Part shown: positions 1 to 8,883 of the stretch, one piece after another
Layout of the letters: every line of letters begins with the position of its first letter
Position numbering within the stretch: position 1 is the stretch's first letter
Assembly (NCBI GenBank): GCA_013054445.1
Contig: JAAMPI010000495.1
Span: 1-34,968 of the forward strand
Source: Cudoniella acicularis
Taxonomy: Eukaryota > Ascomycota > Leotiomycetes > Helotiales > Helotiaceae
DNA length: 34,968 bases
Reading direction: 5' to 3'
The notes under the pieces: generated by a model
Database searches by the model: none
Seen by the model: only the letters and a program-made list of their open reading frames with translations
What the model was told of the DNA's origin: nothing
Position numbers and translations under genes: made by a program

Positions 1-2
1 CC

Positions 3-893
3 ATAACAGACGCGGCTATCCGCCAAAATACCTACAGCCAATCCTGCAAAGACCTCAATACCCTTCTCCTCTCCGATCGAGACGCTGACCTAAACCACGG
101 AATTGACATCCAAGATTCTACCATCCCATCATCGGAAGGACATGCAATCCCTATTAGGAAATACACTCCTGTATCTCCTCTTCTAGAAAAGAATGAGGAA
201 GAGGAAAGGAACAAGGTGGTCTACTACCACGGCGGGGGTCTCTACGTCGGAGATCTCGACAGCGAAGACATGACCTGCCGACGGATCTGCAAGCTTCTTT
301 CCCTCACCGTCTACTCCATTGACTACCGGCTCATGCCGCAATTCTCCGCCGACGATGCCCTCTCCGATGCCGTGCATGCCTTCCGTGCCATCTCACTTGA
401 GAAAGGGAAGAGGAAATTGGTTGTGATGGGCAGTTCCTCAGGCGGGCAGCTTGCGGCGCAAGTTTCTCAGCTCGAGAATGGGAATGGGATAGATGGAGTA
501 CTGTTGAGAAGTCCTGTGACCTGCGATGCTGCGAATCTTCCTTTGCGTTGGAAGGGAAAACACAAGTCAATGTCGACTGCTTTCCACACCTCGCTTTTGT
601 CGTCTGCTGCTCTTACTGCGGAAAACAGAACGAAGGAGATGCTCCCGCTGGAAAGGGAAGTGGAGGAATTGAAGGGAATGCCGAGGCATTGGGTACAAGT
701 TTGTACTAATGACATTTACTACTCGGATGGTGCTTGTTATGCGGAAGATTTGGAGGAAGCGGGTGTGGAGCTGAGGGTGGATGTTGTACGGGGATGGCCG
801 CATACTTTTTGGTTGAAGGCGCCGCTATTGAAAAAAGCTGTGAAAGTAGACGAAGATATGATTGAAGGTCTGAGGTGGCTTTTGAAGGGTTGA
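3..893 (+). CDS. Alpha/beta hydrolase fold-3 protein, 5' end outside window
   Basis: Hormone-sensitive-lipase-like (alpha/beta hydrolase_3) carboxylesterase. The frame is open from base 3 to the TGA at 891-893 with no in-frame Met before the conserved core, so the start lies upstream of the window. Seen in order: a segment typical just before the core (IPIRKYTPVSP, about 150-180); the oxyanion-hole motif VYYHGGG (about 219-239); the nucleophile elbow GSSSGG (about 429-446), a variant of the family's GDSAGG; the acid region TNDIYYSDG (about 705-730); and the histidine in GWPHTFW (about 793-813). All three catalytic positions are present, so the enzyme is probably active. The substrate cannot be read from the sequence; relatives hydrolyse small esters or act in secondary metabolism. 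It is convergent with ATP7, about 500 bases away. Confidence 0.9.
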   Translation: MTDAAIRQNTYSQSCKDLNTLLLSDRDADLNHGIDIQDSTIPSSEGHAIPIRKYTPVSPLLEKNEEEERNKVVYYHGGGLYVGDLDSEDMTCRRICKLLSLTVYSIDYRLMPQFSADDALSDAVHAFRAISLEKGKRKLVVMGSSSGGQLAAQVSQLENGNGIDGVLLRSPVTCDAANLPLRWKGKHKSMSTAFHTSLLSSAALTAENRTKEMLPLEREVEELKGMPRHWVQVCTNDIYYSDGACYAEDLEEAGVELRVDVVRGWPHTFWLKAPLLKKAVKVDEDMIEGLRWLLKG

Positions 894-1387
894 AGAACAT
901 GGTAGGGAGTGTTTGCTCTTACGATGCATGTAAGCCTGTCTATATTTGGGTAAATATTTGAACTTCAAAAAATGGGAATGTAGAGATGATTTAAATGCCG
1001 GTGATTAAATGAATTACATCCATCTTGCAGGAAGCCACCTTCTATACAGCCAGAGCTTTAGATATCAACTCTCCGGGCTGACAGGATTGAATAAATAGTG
1101 TTGATAGGTCTGCAAAGCGATCACAAAAGAGTTCGGGCGTTAGGCTCTATGACACTTTGTCCATGTAGTAAGATTGAGAACTGTCTGTCAGTTCCATGTT
1201 TGCTCCCTTCTTACCACGCCGTAAAACACACTTGTGGATATCGGGAAAATTGTACGGTATTTTTCGACAAATTCAACTACACTTCGAATCGTACGCGACC
1301 AGTAGAGATGCTAACTTTGATTTCTTCCCTACCCGCCCACTATTTACACTAGTACAGGTGACAAAAGAAAGGATGCGTGATGATCGT
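894..1387. other. Intergenic, convergent 3' ends
   Basis: This stretch lies between the 3' end of the hydrolase and the 3' end of ATP7 and should hold both 3' untranslated regions. Short open frames in 1098-1450 have no recognisable content and partly overlap the last ATP7 exon on the opposite strand. Confidence 0.6.
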
Positions 1388-2187
1388 CTACAAGAGGGAG
1401 AGGTCGCCGAATTTCTCCTGCAAAATTTGTCAGTAATTATCTTCCAATAAAAACCCAGTGGCTGCAATTAAACTCACCTTGTAGCCTGGTACCATCCAGC
1501 GTCCCTTGGAAACGAGCTGGTTTGTCTTCTCGTCGATTTGTGGTTGAGCAGCCGCAACTTCGTCCTAAAAAACACCAAAATTCAGCCCTGATCTCGATGC
1601 CAATTTCAAACCCATTGAGGATACATACCACGGTGAGATCCTCAAATGGTCTTGCCTCTTCGATGTTCTTCAATGTCTTCTCCAAATCCTTCAACTCCAA
1701 GTCCACACGGCCCTTTGTCTCCTCCGCGTTCTTTATAGCCTGTGCTTCAAATGCCTCAATCGCTTTAATTTGTCTGTTAACATCATACGTCGTAGGCTTG
1801 AAGCTGCTGAAGTGCTTCTCGATCTCATCGACCACTGCTTGGTTCTTCAGGATCGATCGGAAGTGCGCAAAGTCGACCTTGGATGGCTGTTCTGAGAGCT
1901 GCTGTACCCTGCGTCGGGCATCTTCGTTGCGCTTCTTGAAGGCTTGGAGAGAGGCGGCAGTCTGGCCGCGGAGGCCAAGGGAAGTGGTGACTTTGGCCCA
2001 ATCGAGCTTGAGGGCTGCGCTTCGCTGTGGAACAGGAAATGTTAGCTGTGGGCTCAGCGAGGAGATTGATGAGCTCCGGCAGAGCTCGGGGAGAGGTGTC
2101 TTCTCCATTGTGCCGACAGAGCGAATGCAGAGCTTCGTGAGACCGGAAGAAAAGGAATTGAGTATTTGAACTTACTCCGGTTGCCAT
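1388..2187 (-). CDS. ATP7: Mitochondrial F1Fo ATP synthase subunit d
   Basis: Peripheral-stalk subunit d of mitochondrial ATP synthase. Four exons, read on the minus strand: 2187-2176 (Met-Ala-Thr-Gly), 2024-1629, 1564-1478 and 1417-1388; introns of 151, 64 and 60 bp, all GT..AG. The spliced product is 174 aa, the usual fungal length. Family sequence is clear: [12 protein letters not shown] at the N-terminus, [35 protein letters not shown]7-typical [11 protein letters not shown] closing exon 2, then [10 protein letters not shown] and EKFGDLSLL at the C-terminus. The centre is largely helical. The tiny first exon (12 coding bases) would be missed by simple ORF calling; a longer reading that runs straight upstream from exon 2 is intron sequence. 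Subunit d has no cleaved presequence in yeast, and none is evident here. Confidence 0.95.
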
Positions 2188-2658
2188 TGTGAGGATATGG
2201 GGGCGATTGAAGGGAGTGGAGAGTCGTGTTGTGTTGAGTTGAACGTCGTCAAAACCTGGAGTTTCGGCAAACCGCTAATAAGTCACGTGAAAGGAAAATC
2301 CAAGTCTCCCGTCTGAACTTTCCCCGAGCGGAGGAAATGAAGAATTCCAGTTTTCGACTTCAATGTTGATTTCAGTAAGAGCGTTTAAGGATCTTGCTTG
2401 GCTTAAAGCAAATGGTCTTTCTTAGTTGAATAAGTGACTTTTGACAATATGTATTTTCACAAAGGCACGGAATGATGAGATGGAATTTGCTAGGGGAAAG
2501 ATCTTTTGGTCATCATAAAAGAATGGATTTGACCATTCCATACTCAGTGTACAGGCCTTTATTTTATGCAGAGCCATAAAAGCGACTACCCCCCTCCAAA
2601 TTTTCTCCAAATGAAGCATACCAAGGTAGCCATGTCGGATGGAATAAAGTTATGGACC
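2188..2658. other. ATP7 upstream region and EGD2 3' region
   Basis: It holds the ATP7 5' flank (roughly 2188-2350) and the EGD2 3' untranslated region. A 65-aa open frame at 2422-2619 has no recognisable family sequence and was not kept. Confidence 0.55.
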
Positions 2659-3492
2659 CTATATGCTTAGAGCCATAATAGAGTTGACTATATCATTGTC
2701 GTTCTCCTTCAGAGCCTTGATAGCCTTCTTCCTGGAAACACTCGCTTGGGTCATAACCAGCTCAATATCCTTGTCCTCAAGACCCTCGGCATCGACCTCC
2801 TCTCCATCGTCCTCGTCTTCATCCTTCTTGTCGTCGCCCAGGTCGATAGCCTTGCCCTTGCCGTGGTCGTGGTCATGGTCATGGCCAGAGTGGTCGTGTC
2901 CGGCGTGGTCATGGGACTCGGCAGCAGCCAATTGTTGAGCAGCGGAAGCTTGAGCTTGGGAGTTGAGATCCTCAATCTTAGCCTCGCCAAAGACACTGGG
3001 GTTTATTTTGTCAGGATATACAAATGGTCGGGGGACAGAACAGATATACTCACATGTAGGTGTTGCTGGTGGGAGATTTGTAGACTTCTGGCTGGTTGAT
3101 GACAAAAAGAATCTGTAATACAGTTAGAACGCATTGCTTTCAGTATTGGCGGACTTTCTCGTCGAGGAAAAGAGGAGAGAAGAGGGGTACAGATATTTCC
3201 ACACCAGCTTGTGGCGTTGTTGTAATGGGTAAAACAGCCATAAGATATTACTCACGTTCTTTGGTCTTCTCAATGTCACTCTGGTAATGCCAGGAACCCG
3301 GGTCAACCCAAGCTTGGCAATTGACTTGCGCGCCTTCTTCTCATTGCGAGAGTGGACGATAGCTCCTCCTGCGGGAATGCCACTTTCGCCAGTCTCTACT
3401 TCAGAGTCGGAGCTCTCAGATCCCTCGTCCTCTGCGGTGACGTTCTTGGTAGGCTCATCATCGGGGAGCTCTTCGATGCGTGGGTTCGACAT
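2659..3492 (-). CDS. EGD2: Nascent polypeptide-associated complex subunit alpha
   Basis: NAC alpha pairs with NAC beta (EGD1) at the ribosomal exit tunnel and shields nascent chains. Exons on the minus strand: 3492-3256, 3112-3054 and 2995-2659; product 210 aa. The first 45 or so residues are acidic and Ser-rich. The NAC domain follows (about 50-110): [39 protein letters not shown], then [14 protein letters not shown] domain closes the protein (about 170-210: [17 protein letters not shown], then [13 protein letters not shown]). Between them lies a histidine/aspartate tract (about 127-147, eight His in His-Asp/His-Ala-Gly repeats) and then an acidic stretch. The tract is unusual for a ribosome chaperone and looks metal-binding. 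The splice that joins AT and T to make Ile99 fits the family. Confidence 0.95.
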
Positions 3493-3506
3493 ATTGGGTG
3501 GTATGT

Positions 3507-3649
3507 CTGTTTGTAGTTTGTTAGTAGATGGTAGTTGACGATCGTTTATTTGTGTGAATATTTCTCGTGTGCGCCTGAGGCGATCGGTGGGATTTCTGCA
3601 GATGGAGCACCGACGAATCGCTGACGCGTAAATTCAAGGGTTTACTGAC
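3507..3649 (-). other. Probable 5'UTR intron of EGD2
   Basis: Reading the minus strand, AG|GTCAGT at 3649 could be a donor, and CTAAC (3520-3524) followed by ACAG ending at 3507 gives a branch site and acceptor just before the start codon. Leader introns are common in fungal translation genes. No transcript evidence is available. Confidence 0.4.
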
Positions 3650-3724
3650 CTGGGAAGATGGAGTGTGGAGGAAGGTAAAGATTTATGTTCTGGTTGATTG
3701 CATTGGAAAAGATCAAGCTTCGCT

Positions 3725-3732
3725 TTAGGGCT
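3725..3732 (-). promoter_or_regulatory. Telobox (AGCCCTAA) upstream of EGD2
   Basis: The minus strand reads AGCCCTAA, matching the ARCCCTAA motif bound by Tbf1-type factors, which control ribosomal-protein and snoRNA genes in several fungi. It lies about 230 bases upstream of the EGD2 start codon, upstream of the proposed leader intron. Confidence 0.4.
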
Positions 3733-4098
3733 GCGAGTTCGCTAATATTTAGGTTGCCGAATCCAGCATCATCAGTGAATAGCCAGGAGAGCAGAGGCTC
3801 GAAACGTCAGAATAGTAGTTGTTTTCGATTTGGAATTTGAATTATGCTTATAAAGAGTTTTTCTTCGTGGTTTTATTGCTCATTTAAAAAGGGTAATTGT
3901 ACCTCTGGTCACTTTTGCACAGGATGCCACAATGACATTTCATGGCATTTTATTTCCGTAGCACTTCAATGTCTTTTTGAAGTCCATATGCTCTTGACGC
4001 CTGTCAAATTTGACGTAGGATACATAGCTCCGGAAGAAGCAAAGGAATCCAGCAACCCAATGCAATCATGCTCGCAGTCCCAAATCCCACCCTACCAT
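3733..4098. other. Intergenic: distal EGD2 promoter and RPL14 3' region
   Basis: No convincing gene. Open frames running through 3844-4350 on the plus strand are antisense to the second RPL14 exon. Confidence 0.55.
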
Positions 4099-4592
4099 CT
4101 ACGCAGAAGCCTTGACCTTTGCCAAAGACTTTCGGACCTCAAAACGTGCTTGCTTCCTCAGTCGCAGAACCTTGAATCGCTCGAAATCGGTCAATGCTCG
4201 TCTCCGCTCCTTTTGGATACGCTTCTTGGCCCACGCACTCTCCTGCCACTTTGCCTCGATGCCCGCCTTCTCCCATGCAGCCTTTATAATGCCCGTTCGT
4301 GCGGCCCGGGGAAGCTTCTCGAGAATAAGAGGTGTGAGGATGAGTTGTGAAAGAGAGATTGCTTGGCGGGGAACGGCGATCTTAGTATCGGTAGCAGGTC
4401 CATCGATGAGCGCCTGTATAAATTAGTACTTGCGGCGGTCTTGTTTTACCAACAATATGAACATACGCGCTTGTGATCAATGATCTCGACGATCGTGGCA
4501 AGCTTGCCGTCTGAAGGTCCTCCGTGGATGAGAACAACGCGACCGACCTCCACCAGTCTCCATGACGATGCCTTGATTTCTGCGTCACCCAT
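4099..4592 (-). CDS. RPL14: 60S ribosomal protein eL14
   Basis: Structural protein of the large ribosomal subunit. Two coding exons on the minus strand, 4592-4467 and 4413-4099, split by a 53-bp phase-0 intron; product 146 aa. The N-terminal SH3-like (KOW-type) part reads [20 protein letters not shown] and [14 protein letters not shown] at the exon end. The C-terminal part has the eL14 signature: the PRQAISL region, [20 protein letters not shown], then [30 protein letters not shown] and a basic tail KVKASA. Length and order match fungal eL14. It is transcribed away from the probable snoRNA host gene through a shared promoter region of roughly 270 bases. Confidence 0.96.
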
Positions 4593-4603
4593 TGTGATTG
4601 ATT

Positions 4604-4664
4604 CTGAGGCGAAGATGTTAGCCCAAGATTTTTCTCTCCCGAATAAATGGCGGATTCAACGTAC
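4604..4664 (-). other. Probable 5'UTR intron of RPL14
   Basis: On the minus strand, GTACGT (from 4664) is a good donor; GGGCTAAC supplies a branch site and CCTCAG ends at 4604, 11 bases before the start codon. The 61-bp length matches the coding introns in this window. Confidence 0.6.
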
Positions 4665-4741
4665 TGGGCGATATGTCGAGGGTGTTGTCGTTGAATGGAA
4701 ATTGTCGCAGTAGAGGGAATTCCAAAATCATCGATGTGGAT

Positions 4742-4765
4742 GGGTTAGCGAGCGAGGAACCCTAA
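4742..4765. promoter_or_regulatory. Inverted pair of telobox motifs in a shared promoter
   Basis: GGGTTAG (4742-4748) and AACCCTAA (4758-4765) face each other with 9 bases between them, midway between RPL14 and the probable snoRNA host gene. AACCCTAA is a perfect Tbf1-type telobox. In yeasts and filamentous fungi this motif marks snoRNA and ribosomal-protein promoters. The placement fits co-regulation of both divergent genes. Confidence 0.5.
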
Positions 4766-5048
4766 AATTTTCTTGGTGCCTGGGTGCCTAGGGCATTCAT
4801 ACATATCCTCTAGCGCCTCCACCAGCTTCGAGTCGAAAAAAGTTCCTGGAAGCTCTCGCGAACTTTTTCATCCTCCAAACTTCGACACTTTCCAGTTTTC
4901 CAGTTCTTGAAGTGCAAACCTCAACATGTTCTCTACTTACTACCATTGCGCATCAAATATGCTTGCATCTTCCGTTGAACCGACAACGGACTTCAATTGT
5001 AAGTCAAACAATTCTCTTTGGCTGCCGCACTCCAATTCTCCAAGCACA

Positions 5049-5159
5049 CAATGATGATATAATTTGCGATCGACCTCACTTCGGTGGCACCCTCGCCGGG
5101 GTAGCTATATCGAGCGAGTGGATGACATTCAATCTTACATATTCTGATCTTTTCCTTTG
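5049..5159 (+). ncRNA. Candidate box C/D snoRNA in intron 1 of the host
   Basis: Perfect box C ATGATGA (5051-5057) and box D CTGA (5154-5157) bracket about 100 bases. A degenerate C' (TGGATGA, 5119-5125) lies inside. The interior can fold: a CAC-TTCG-GTG tetraloop hairpin and a CTCGC/GCGAG stem. The terminal stem is weak, which lowers confidence. No known snoRNA was recognised. Confidence 0.4.
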
Positions 5160-5412
5160 CTCCTTTGCCAACTTCATTACTTCCCGCCTGCGAATTGGCA
5201 GAATTTGACTGACCTGGCAAAAGAACAAGTTTAGGTGTGGGGGATCCACCCCATAAGTGCTGCATACACGCAACTACTCGAATATAGCGATACCGAATAC
5301 ATAACAAGTCCTGGCCGCGATGTAAAGGTTTCGGAAGTCTCCAGGCACCTTTTCCCGCTGGTAAGCCAATTCTTCCATATTCTTATGCAACAATCATTGT
5401 TGCAAACTACAA

Positions 5413-5498
5413 TTGTCTATGATTACAACAAACGCACTGAAAATCCTGAGCTTTTCGGAGCCTTGAAGATTTCAAACCAAGATCACTGAGTTCGACGA
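5413..5498 (+). ncRNA. Candidate box C/D snoRNA in intron 2 of the host
   Basis: Box C-like ATGATTA (5419-5425, one mismatch to RTGATGA), D' CTGA (5437-5440), C'-like TGAAGAT (about 5464-5470) and box D CTGA (5486-5489). TTGTC (5413-5417) can pair with GACGA (5494-5498) as a terminal stem. The order and spacing C-D'-C'-D fit a guide snoRNA of about 86 nt. The mismatch in box C is the main weakness. Confidence 0.4.
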
Positions 5499-5746
5499 AA
5501 TAAAAAGCCTTTAATTCGAAAGCATTATCAAGAAGAAGGTCGCTAACCAATGTGCGATAGATGTCTTAGTTCTATTCTGCTTCTGTCAAACTTCTTGACA
5601 AGGTCAAACCAAACCGTGGATAAAAGGCTCGAAACCCGTACCAAGCTTGGAAAATATCACGACCTTCTCTGCGTGTATAACAAATCTCCGTCATTAGGTC
5701 ACTTGTTCTCTTCCATAGTCTCTAGACTATTAGCATAAGAAGTCCA

Positions 5747-5800
5747 TCCCATCGCCTAGAGCATTGAGGTCTTTAGAGATCCTAGTATTTTGCGATGGGA
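5747..5800. repeat. Perfect 9-bp inverted repeat with 36-bp loop
   Basis: TCCCATCGC (5747-5755) pairs exactly with GCGATGGGA (5792-5800). Directly inside the left arm a CTAG can pair with a second CTAG near the right arm, lengthening the stem with an asymmetric bulge. It lies at the probable 3' end of the snoRNA host transcript and could be a structured 3' end or processing signal. Confidence 0.5.
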
Positions 5801-6128
5801 ATAATCTTAAAGTGGAAGTCGTGCCGATATGATTTGCACGGATTTTTCTTTAATTTCCCACTCACCGGCTCGGGTTAGAGAGCTGTGTATAGCTAAGAAA
5901 CAAGCCTTGCATCATCGTAGCTCGTTGATCACATGCCAAGTAGACAAAAATTCAAGCACATTTATAAATCACTGGGCACCATTCGTGTTCTATAAAATTC
6001 CCGCTCTAACCTTTTTCAACTCTGCTGTAATACAGGGTAATTCAAACTCAAATTCGTCGACGCCTGCTTTCGCACACCTTCCCCCTCTGACACACACTTT
6101 CTCACCTCTCGACCAAACACCCATCAGC
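5801..6128. other. RID 3' flank with a plus-strand leader-like stretch
   Basis: No gene with recognisable content. On the plus strand a TATAAAA (about 5990) is followed by pyrimidine- and CA-rich sequence up to the end of the RID gene, resembling a fungal promoter and leader although only RID antisense follows. Confidence 0.4.
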
Positions 6129-8791
6129 CTAGTCAATTACAATGGTAGGCTCAACAATTCCATCCGCATCATCAAGATCTCTCTTCACACTCTCAAACAA
6201 CACTTTCGCCACCACCGACGGGACAGCATTCCCTATCTGCTTTTTGATAGCTGTGACACCCTTCCCTTTGAATGAATGGCTGTCGGGGAAACCTTGAAGA
6301 CGGGCAAACTCCCGCAGGGTAAATTCTCTTTCGCCACTGGGATGGTAATTGTTACCCCCGTTGCATGTCATGGCGCGCGGGAGGATAGCGTTTCCATCGT
6401 ACGGTGTCTTATAGGCATGAAGCGCGTACCTTGCAGCGTCGACGTTGTGGTCTAGGGCATCCCGGGGTATGCGAGAAATTGCTTGGTTGACTGTTTTGAA
6501 TGGCTTGAGAAATGAACCTGGAGGAGGCGACTTTGCGTACTTTGGGGGAGGCATAGTGAGTAAGGGCTCTCCGGGACTGTAAGTCAAAAGCGTCAGTGTT
6601 TTGATTTTCTCTAAGAGTTTACAAATAACCAGGAGTGGGAGAGCAAAGGCATAACGAACCATGATGCGAGGATAATTAAACGATACCGGCGTTGAGGCAG
6701 GCCCTACAATTGTCCAGGTTAGTATCAAGCAGGGCGAAAGGGAGGGATGTGCAATTTTACCCATTCTTGAAAGGGTTTTGCAGCCCATGTCACTGAATAG
6801 TTCAGGCTAGTGAACATCTTGATCAGAGCACAGAAATACAACCTGAATCGCTTGTGGAGCAGTCCGAATGTCTGCTCGAGCGTCACCGCCCTCGGCTTAA
6901 CAAGCTTCAACAACTCCTCCACAGCAAACAAGCTTGCCGTGTTCATTTCATCATTCGGACCCGCAGTAGTGTGAGCTGGGCTGAAAAATTGGCAGGGCGG
7001 TGATAGGTGAAGGATATCGACCTTCAAACTCCCAAGATGGCCGTCTTTTCCCAAGTTTACAAACTCATCTGCAGCGATGCAGAATCCCCGAGCCAGGGGG
7101 AAATTCGCTTGCCAGGTTTCCATGGCTGTAATGTCGAAATCGAAACCCCATAGAACGCGTAGGCCAGCCATGCAAGCTCCTCGAGTCGTTCCGCCTGCAC
7201 CACAGAAACAATCTCCAACAGTGAGCTTTTGGCCTGGGAGTCTGGTTTTTTGAGCTTGTGGAGATATGCTCTTCGAGCGAATGCTTCCGGCTGGGGGTGG
7301 AGTGGAGTGGTTCGACACGAATGGATTGATAGTCAGAGGTGTTGGAGGGAAATGACCTAAGGGGTTTTCGGTCATGGTAAGGTCGACGACATCGTTCTTC
7401 TTACCGTCTAATCTGATACAAGATAGCTTCCGCCGGGTGTCCTCTACTCCATATTGATTGTTTGGACGAAATCTTTTTGAAGAACATACCACATCATCAT
7501 GATTGTTGAGATCGGCCGGCTCCTTTCTCTTTGGCGAATTGGTCCCATCAAGGCTTTTTGGAATCCGAACTCGGCCTCTTGGAAGCGATCTTGCCCTCGG
7601 CCTGTCTTGGGGTAGATATGCCCCTCCCGAAACTGTTGTCCCACGCCAGTCAATGCGAAGCACATCTTCCTCAATCGGGTCCAGCACGTCCGATGCACGA
7701 AGTCTCTCCATCATCCTCTCTCTATAGACATTCTTATGTCTATCTGCAGCACATGGGTAGACACAAGTGTATCTCCACCTAGCAGTCAATTCTCCTCCAT
7801 CGAATGCCGAGGCTTTATCCCCCCAGTCGCTAAGATTGAGCCATCTTTGCTGGGGAAATGTGTGGTTGCTCAGGCGCAGTTTGCGAAGTTTGACAACCTC
7901 AGATAGAGGGACTTCGATAGCGCCTTGTGTTTGTCTTGGTCTCGGGTCATCGAGGTCGACTTCATAGCATATGCATAGCTCGTTCAGTTGCCTCGGAAGC
8001 ATGTTGTCAACATCCTTGAGGCGTTTTAATTGCTCCCCTCGAAGTATAAAATCGTCTGTTTCTAGATTATGAATTATATGCGTTATCCTGAGAAAGCTTC
8101 CATCGTTCAGCTCGACAGTTTTGCGCGGTGCCAAGCGGTATTTGTCAAAGTTGTAACTCTCGAGGCTTACGAGAGGCAATGCCACAGGCGGATTTCTCTG
8201 CTGGTACTTTGGTGCCCTTGAAGCTCTGTGGCGAGCTGCTCTCTGAGGAACCTCCTCTTCATAAATGTCGTTCAAATAAATCGGAGCAATGCCAGGATGC
8301 AGAGCGCGTGCTCCAACCAGCTCTATCTCGTCATCACTTTCATCACCTATGATCTCGAGGTCTTCAAGATCGATAACGCTTTCTCCGCGAGCAGCTTGGT
8401 GTCCAATGAAGTGTGGAAATGACTGCGGGTCTTCAATCTCGTAGACTTCGTCTTCGTAATCCGAATTGATGCCATCATCGTTTTCATGGCTGTATGTTCG
8501 AGAAGATGATCCCCGTGGAGGTGTTTCATTTGAGTTTGTGTCATCAATGTCACGAACGTCTCCAATCTCGATGGGATTACTGTTGTCGCCCGGTTTGGCT
8601 CTGGTTATTGGGGTAGCAGCCAATGGTGACACTCCTCGTTCTATGGATTGCAAGATCTTTAAAGCTGGCGTTTGAGCTGCTGCCCGATAGTTGTTGGGAG
8701 GGTTAAGATGGTCAATTGTAAATAAAATAGGCTTCTCAACGTTCGACGAACCAGCATTATTCCCACGGCTGAAACCGCTGTATGTCGACAT
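6129..8791 (-). CDS. rid: RID-type cytosine-5 DNA methyltransferase homologue
   Basis: Cytosine-5 methyltransferase of the RID/Masc1 family, needed for repeat-induced point mutation in Neurospora and methylation induced premeiotically in Ascobolus; it should act in the nucleus. Minus-strand exons: 8791-6761, 6703-6660 and 6576-6129; introns 57 and 83 bp; product 840 aa, close to the Neurospora protein. The first 180 residues are acidic and disordered. A BAH-like region is plausible around 210-330. Catalytic motifs: I, GDCFCGAGGTTRGA (about 524-538); IV, SPPCQFFSPAHT with the catalytic Cys600; VI, LEQTFG (Glu639), with EQT in place of the ENV of most C5 methyltransferases, a RID/Masc1 hallmark; VIII, QRRYRLIILAS; X, LQGFPDSHSF and KKQIGNAVP. 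All needed residues are present. The second intron uses an unusual GTTCGT donor; the splice yields LASCPGEPL, which fits the family. Confidence 0.93.
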
Positions 8792-8883
8792 GTTCGGTTT
8801 GGTTCTTAGAGGAAATTTCGATTGAATGCTGACCTTCGTACTACGGGTGGAGAAATCTGAGTTTCTTGATTAGTTCCGGTCTC

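Larger units (their letters stand above)
4860..5745 (+). ncRNA. Probable spliced snoRNA host transcript
   Basis: The outer ends are approximate. A CT-rich leader (about 4800-4925) precedes exon 1. Intron 1 is 4999-5234 (GTAAGT; branch CTGAC at 5209-5213; TTTAG). Intron 2 is 5361-5560 (GTAAGC; branch CTAAC at 5543-5547; GATAG). Each intron holds a box C/D-like element. The only frame from the first ATG (4926) gives 41 codons and stops at 5285-5287 in exon 2, 73 bases before the last junction, as expected for a nonsense-decay-prone host RNA. No exon codes for a recognisable protein. The gene diverges from RPL14, and the pair share telobox motifs. The splice signals are seen in the sequence; host function is inferred. 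It could instead be a short-peptide gene. Confidence 0.5.

Noticed and set aside
1522..2169. 215-codon plus-strand open frame over ATP7
   Set aside because: It is antisense to the second ATP7 exon, which has clear family sequence; the frame has no recognisable content.
2663..3099. Plus-strand frames rich in Ser and Val over EGD2
   Set aside because: These are antisense readings of the acidic and His-rich EGD2 exon; the low-complexity look is inherited from it.
5208..5211. CTGA considered as box D of the intron 1 snoRNA
   Set aside because: It overlaps the CTGAC branch site 22 bases before the acceptor; the CTGA at 5154 gives a more usual length.
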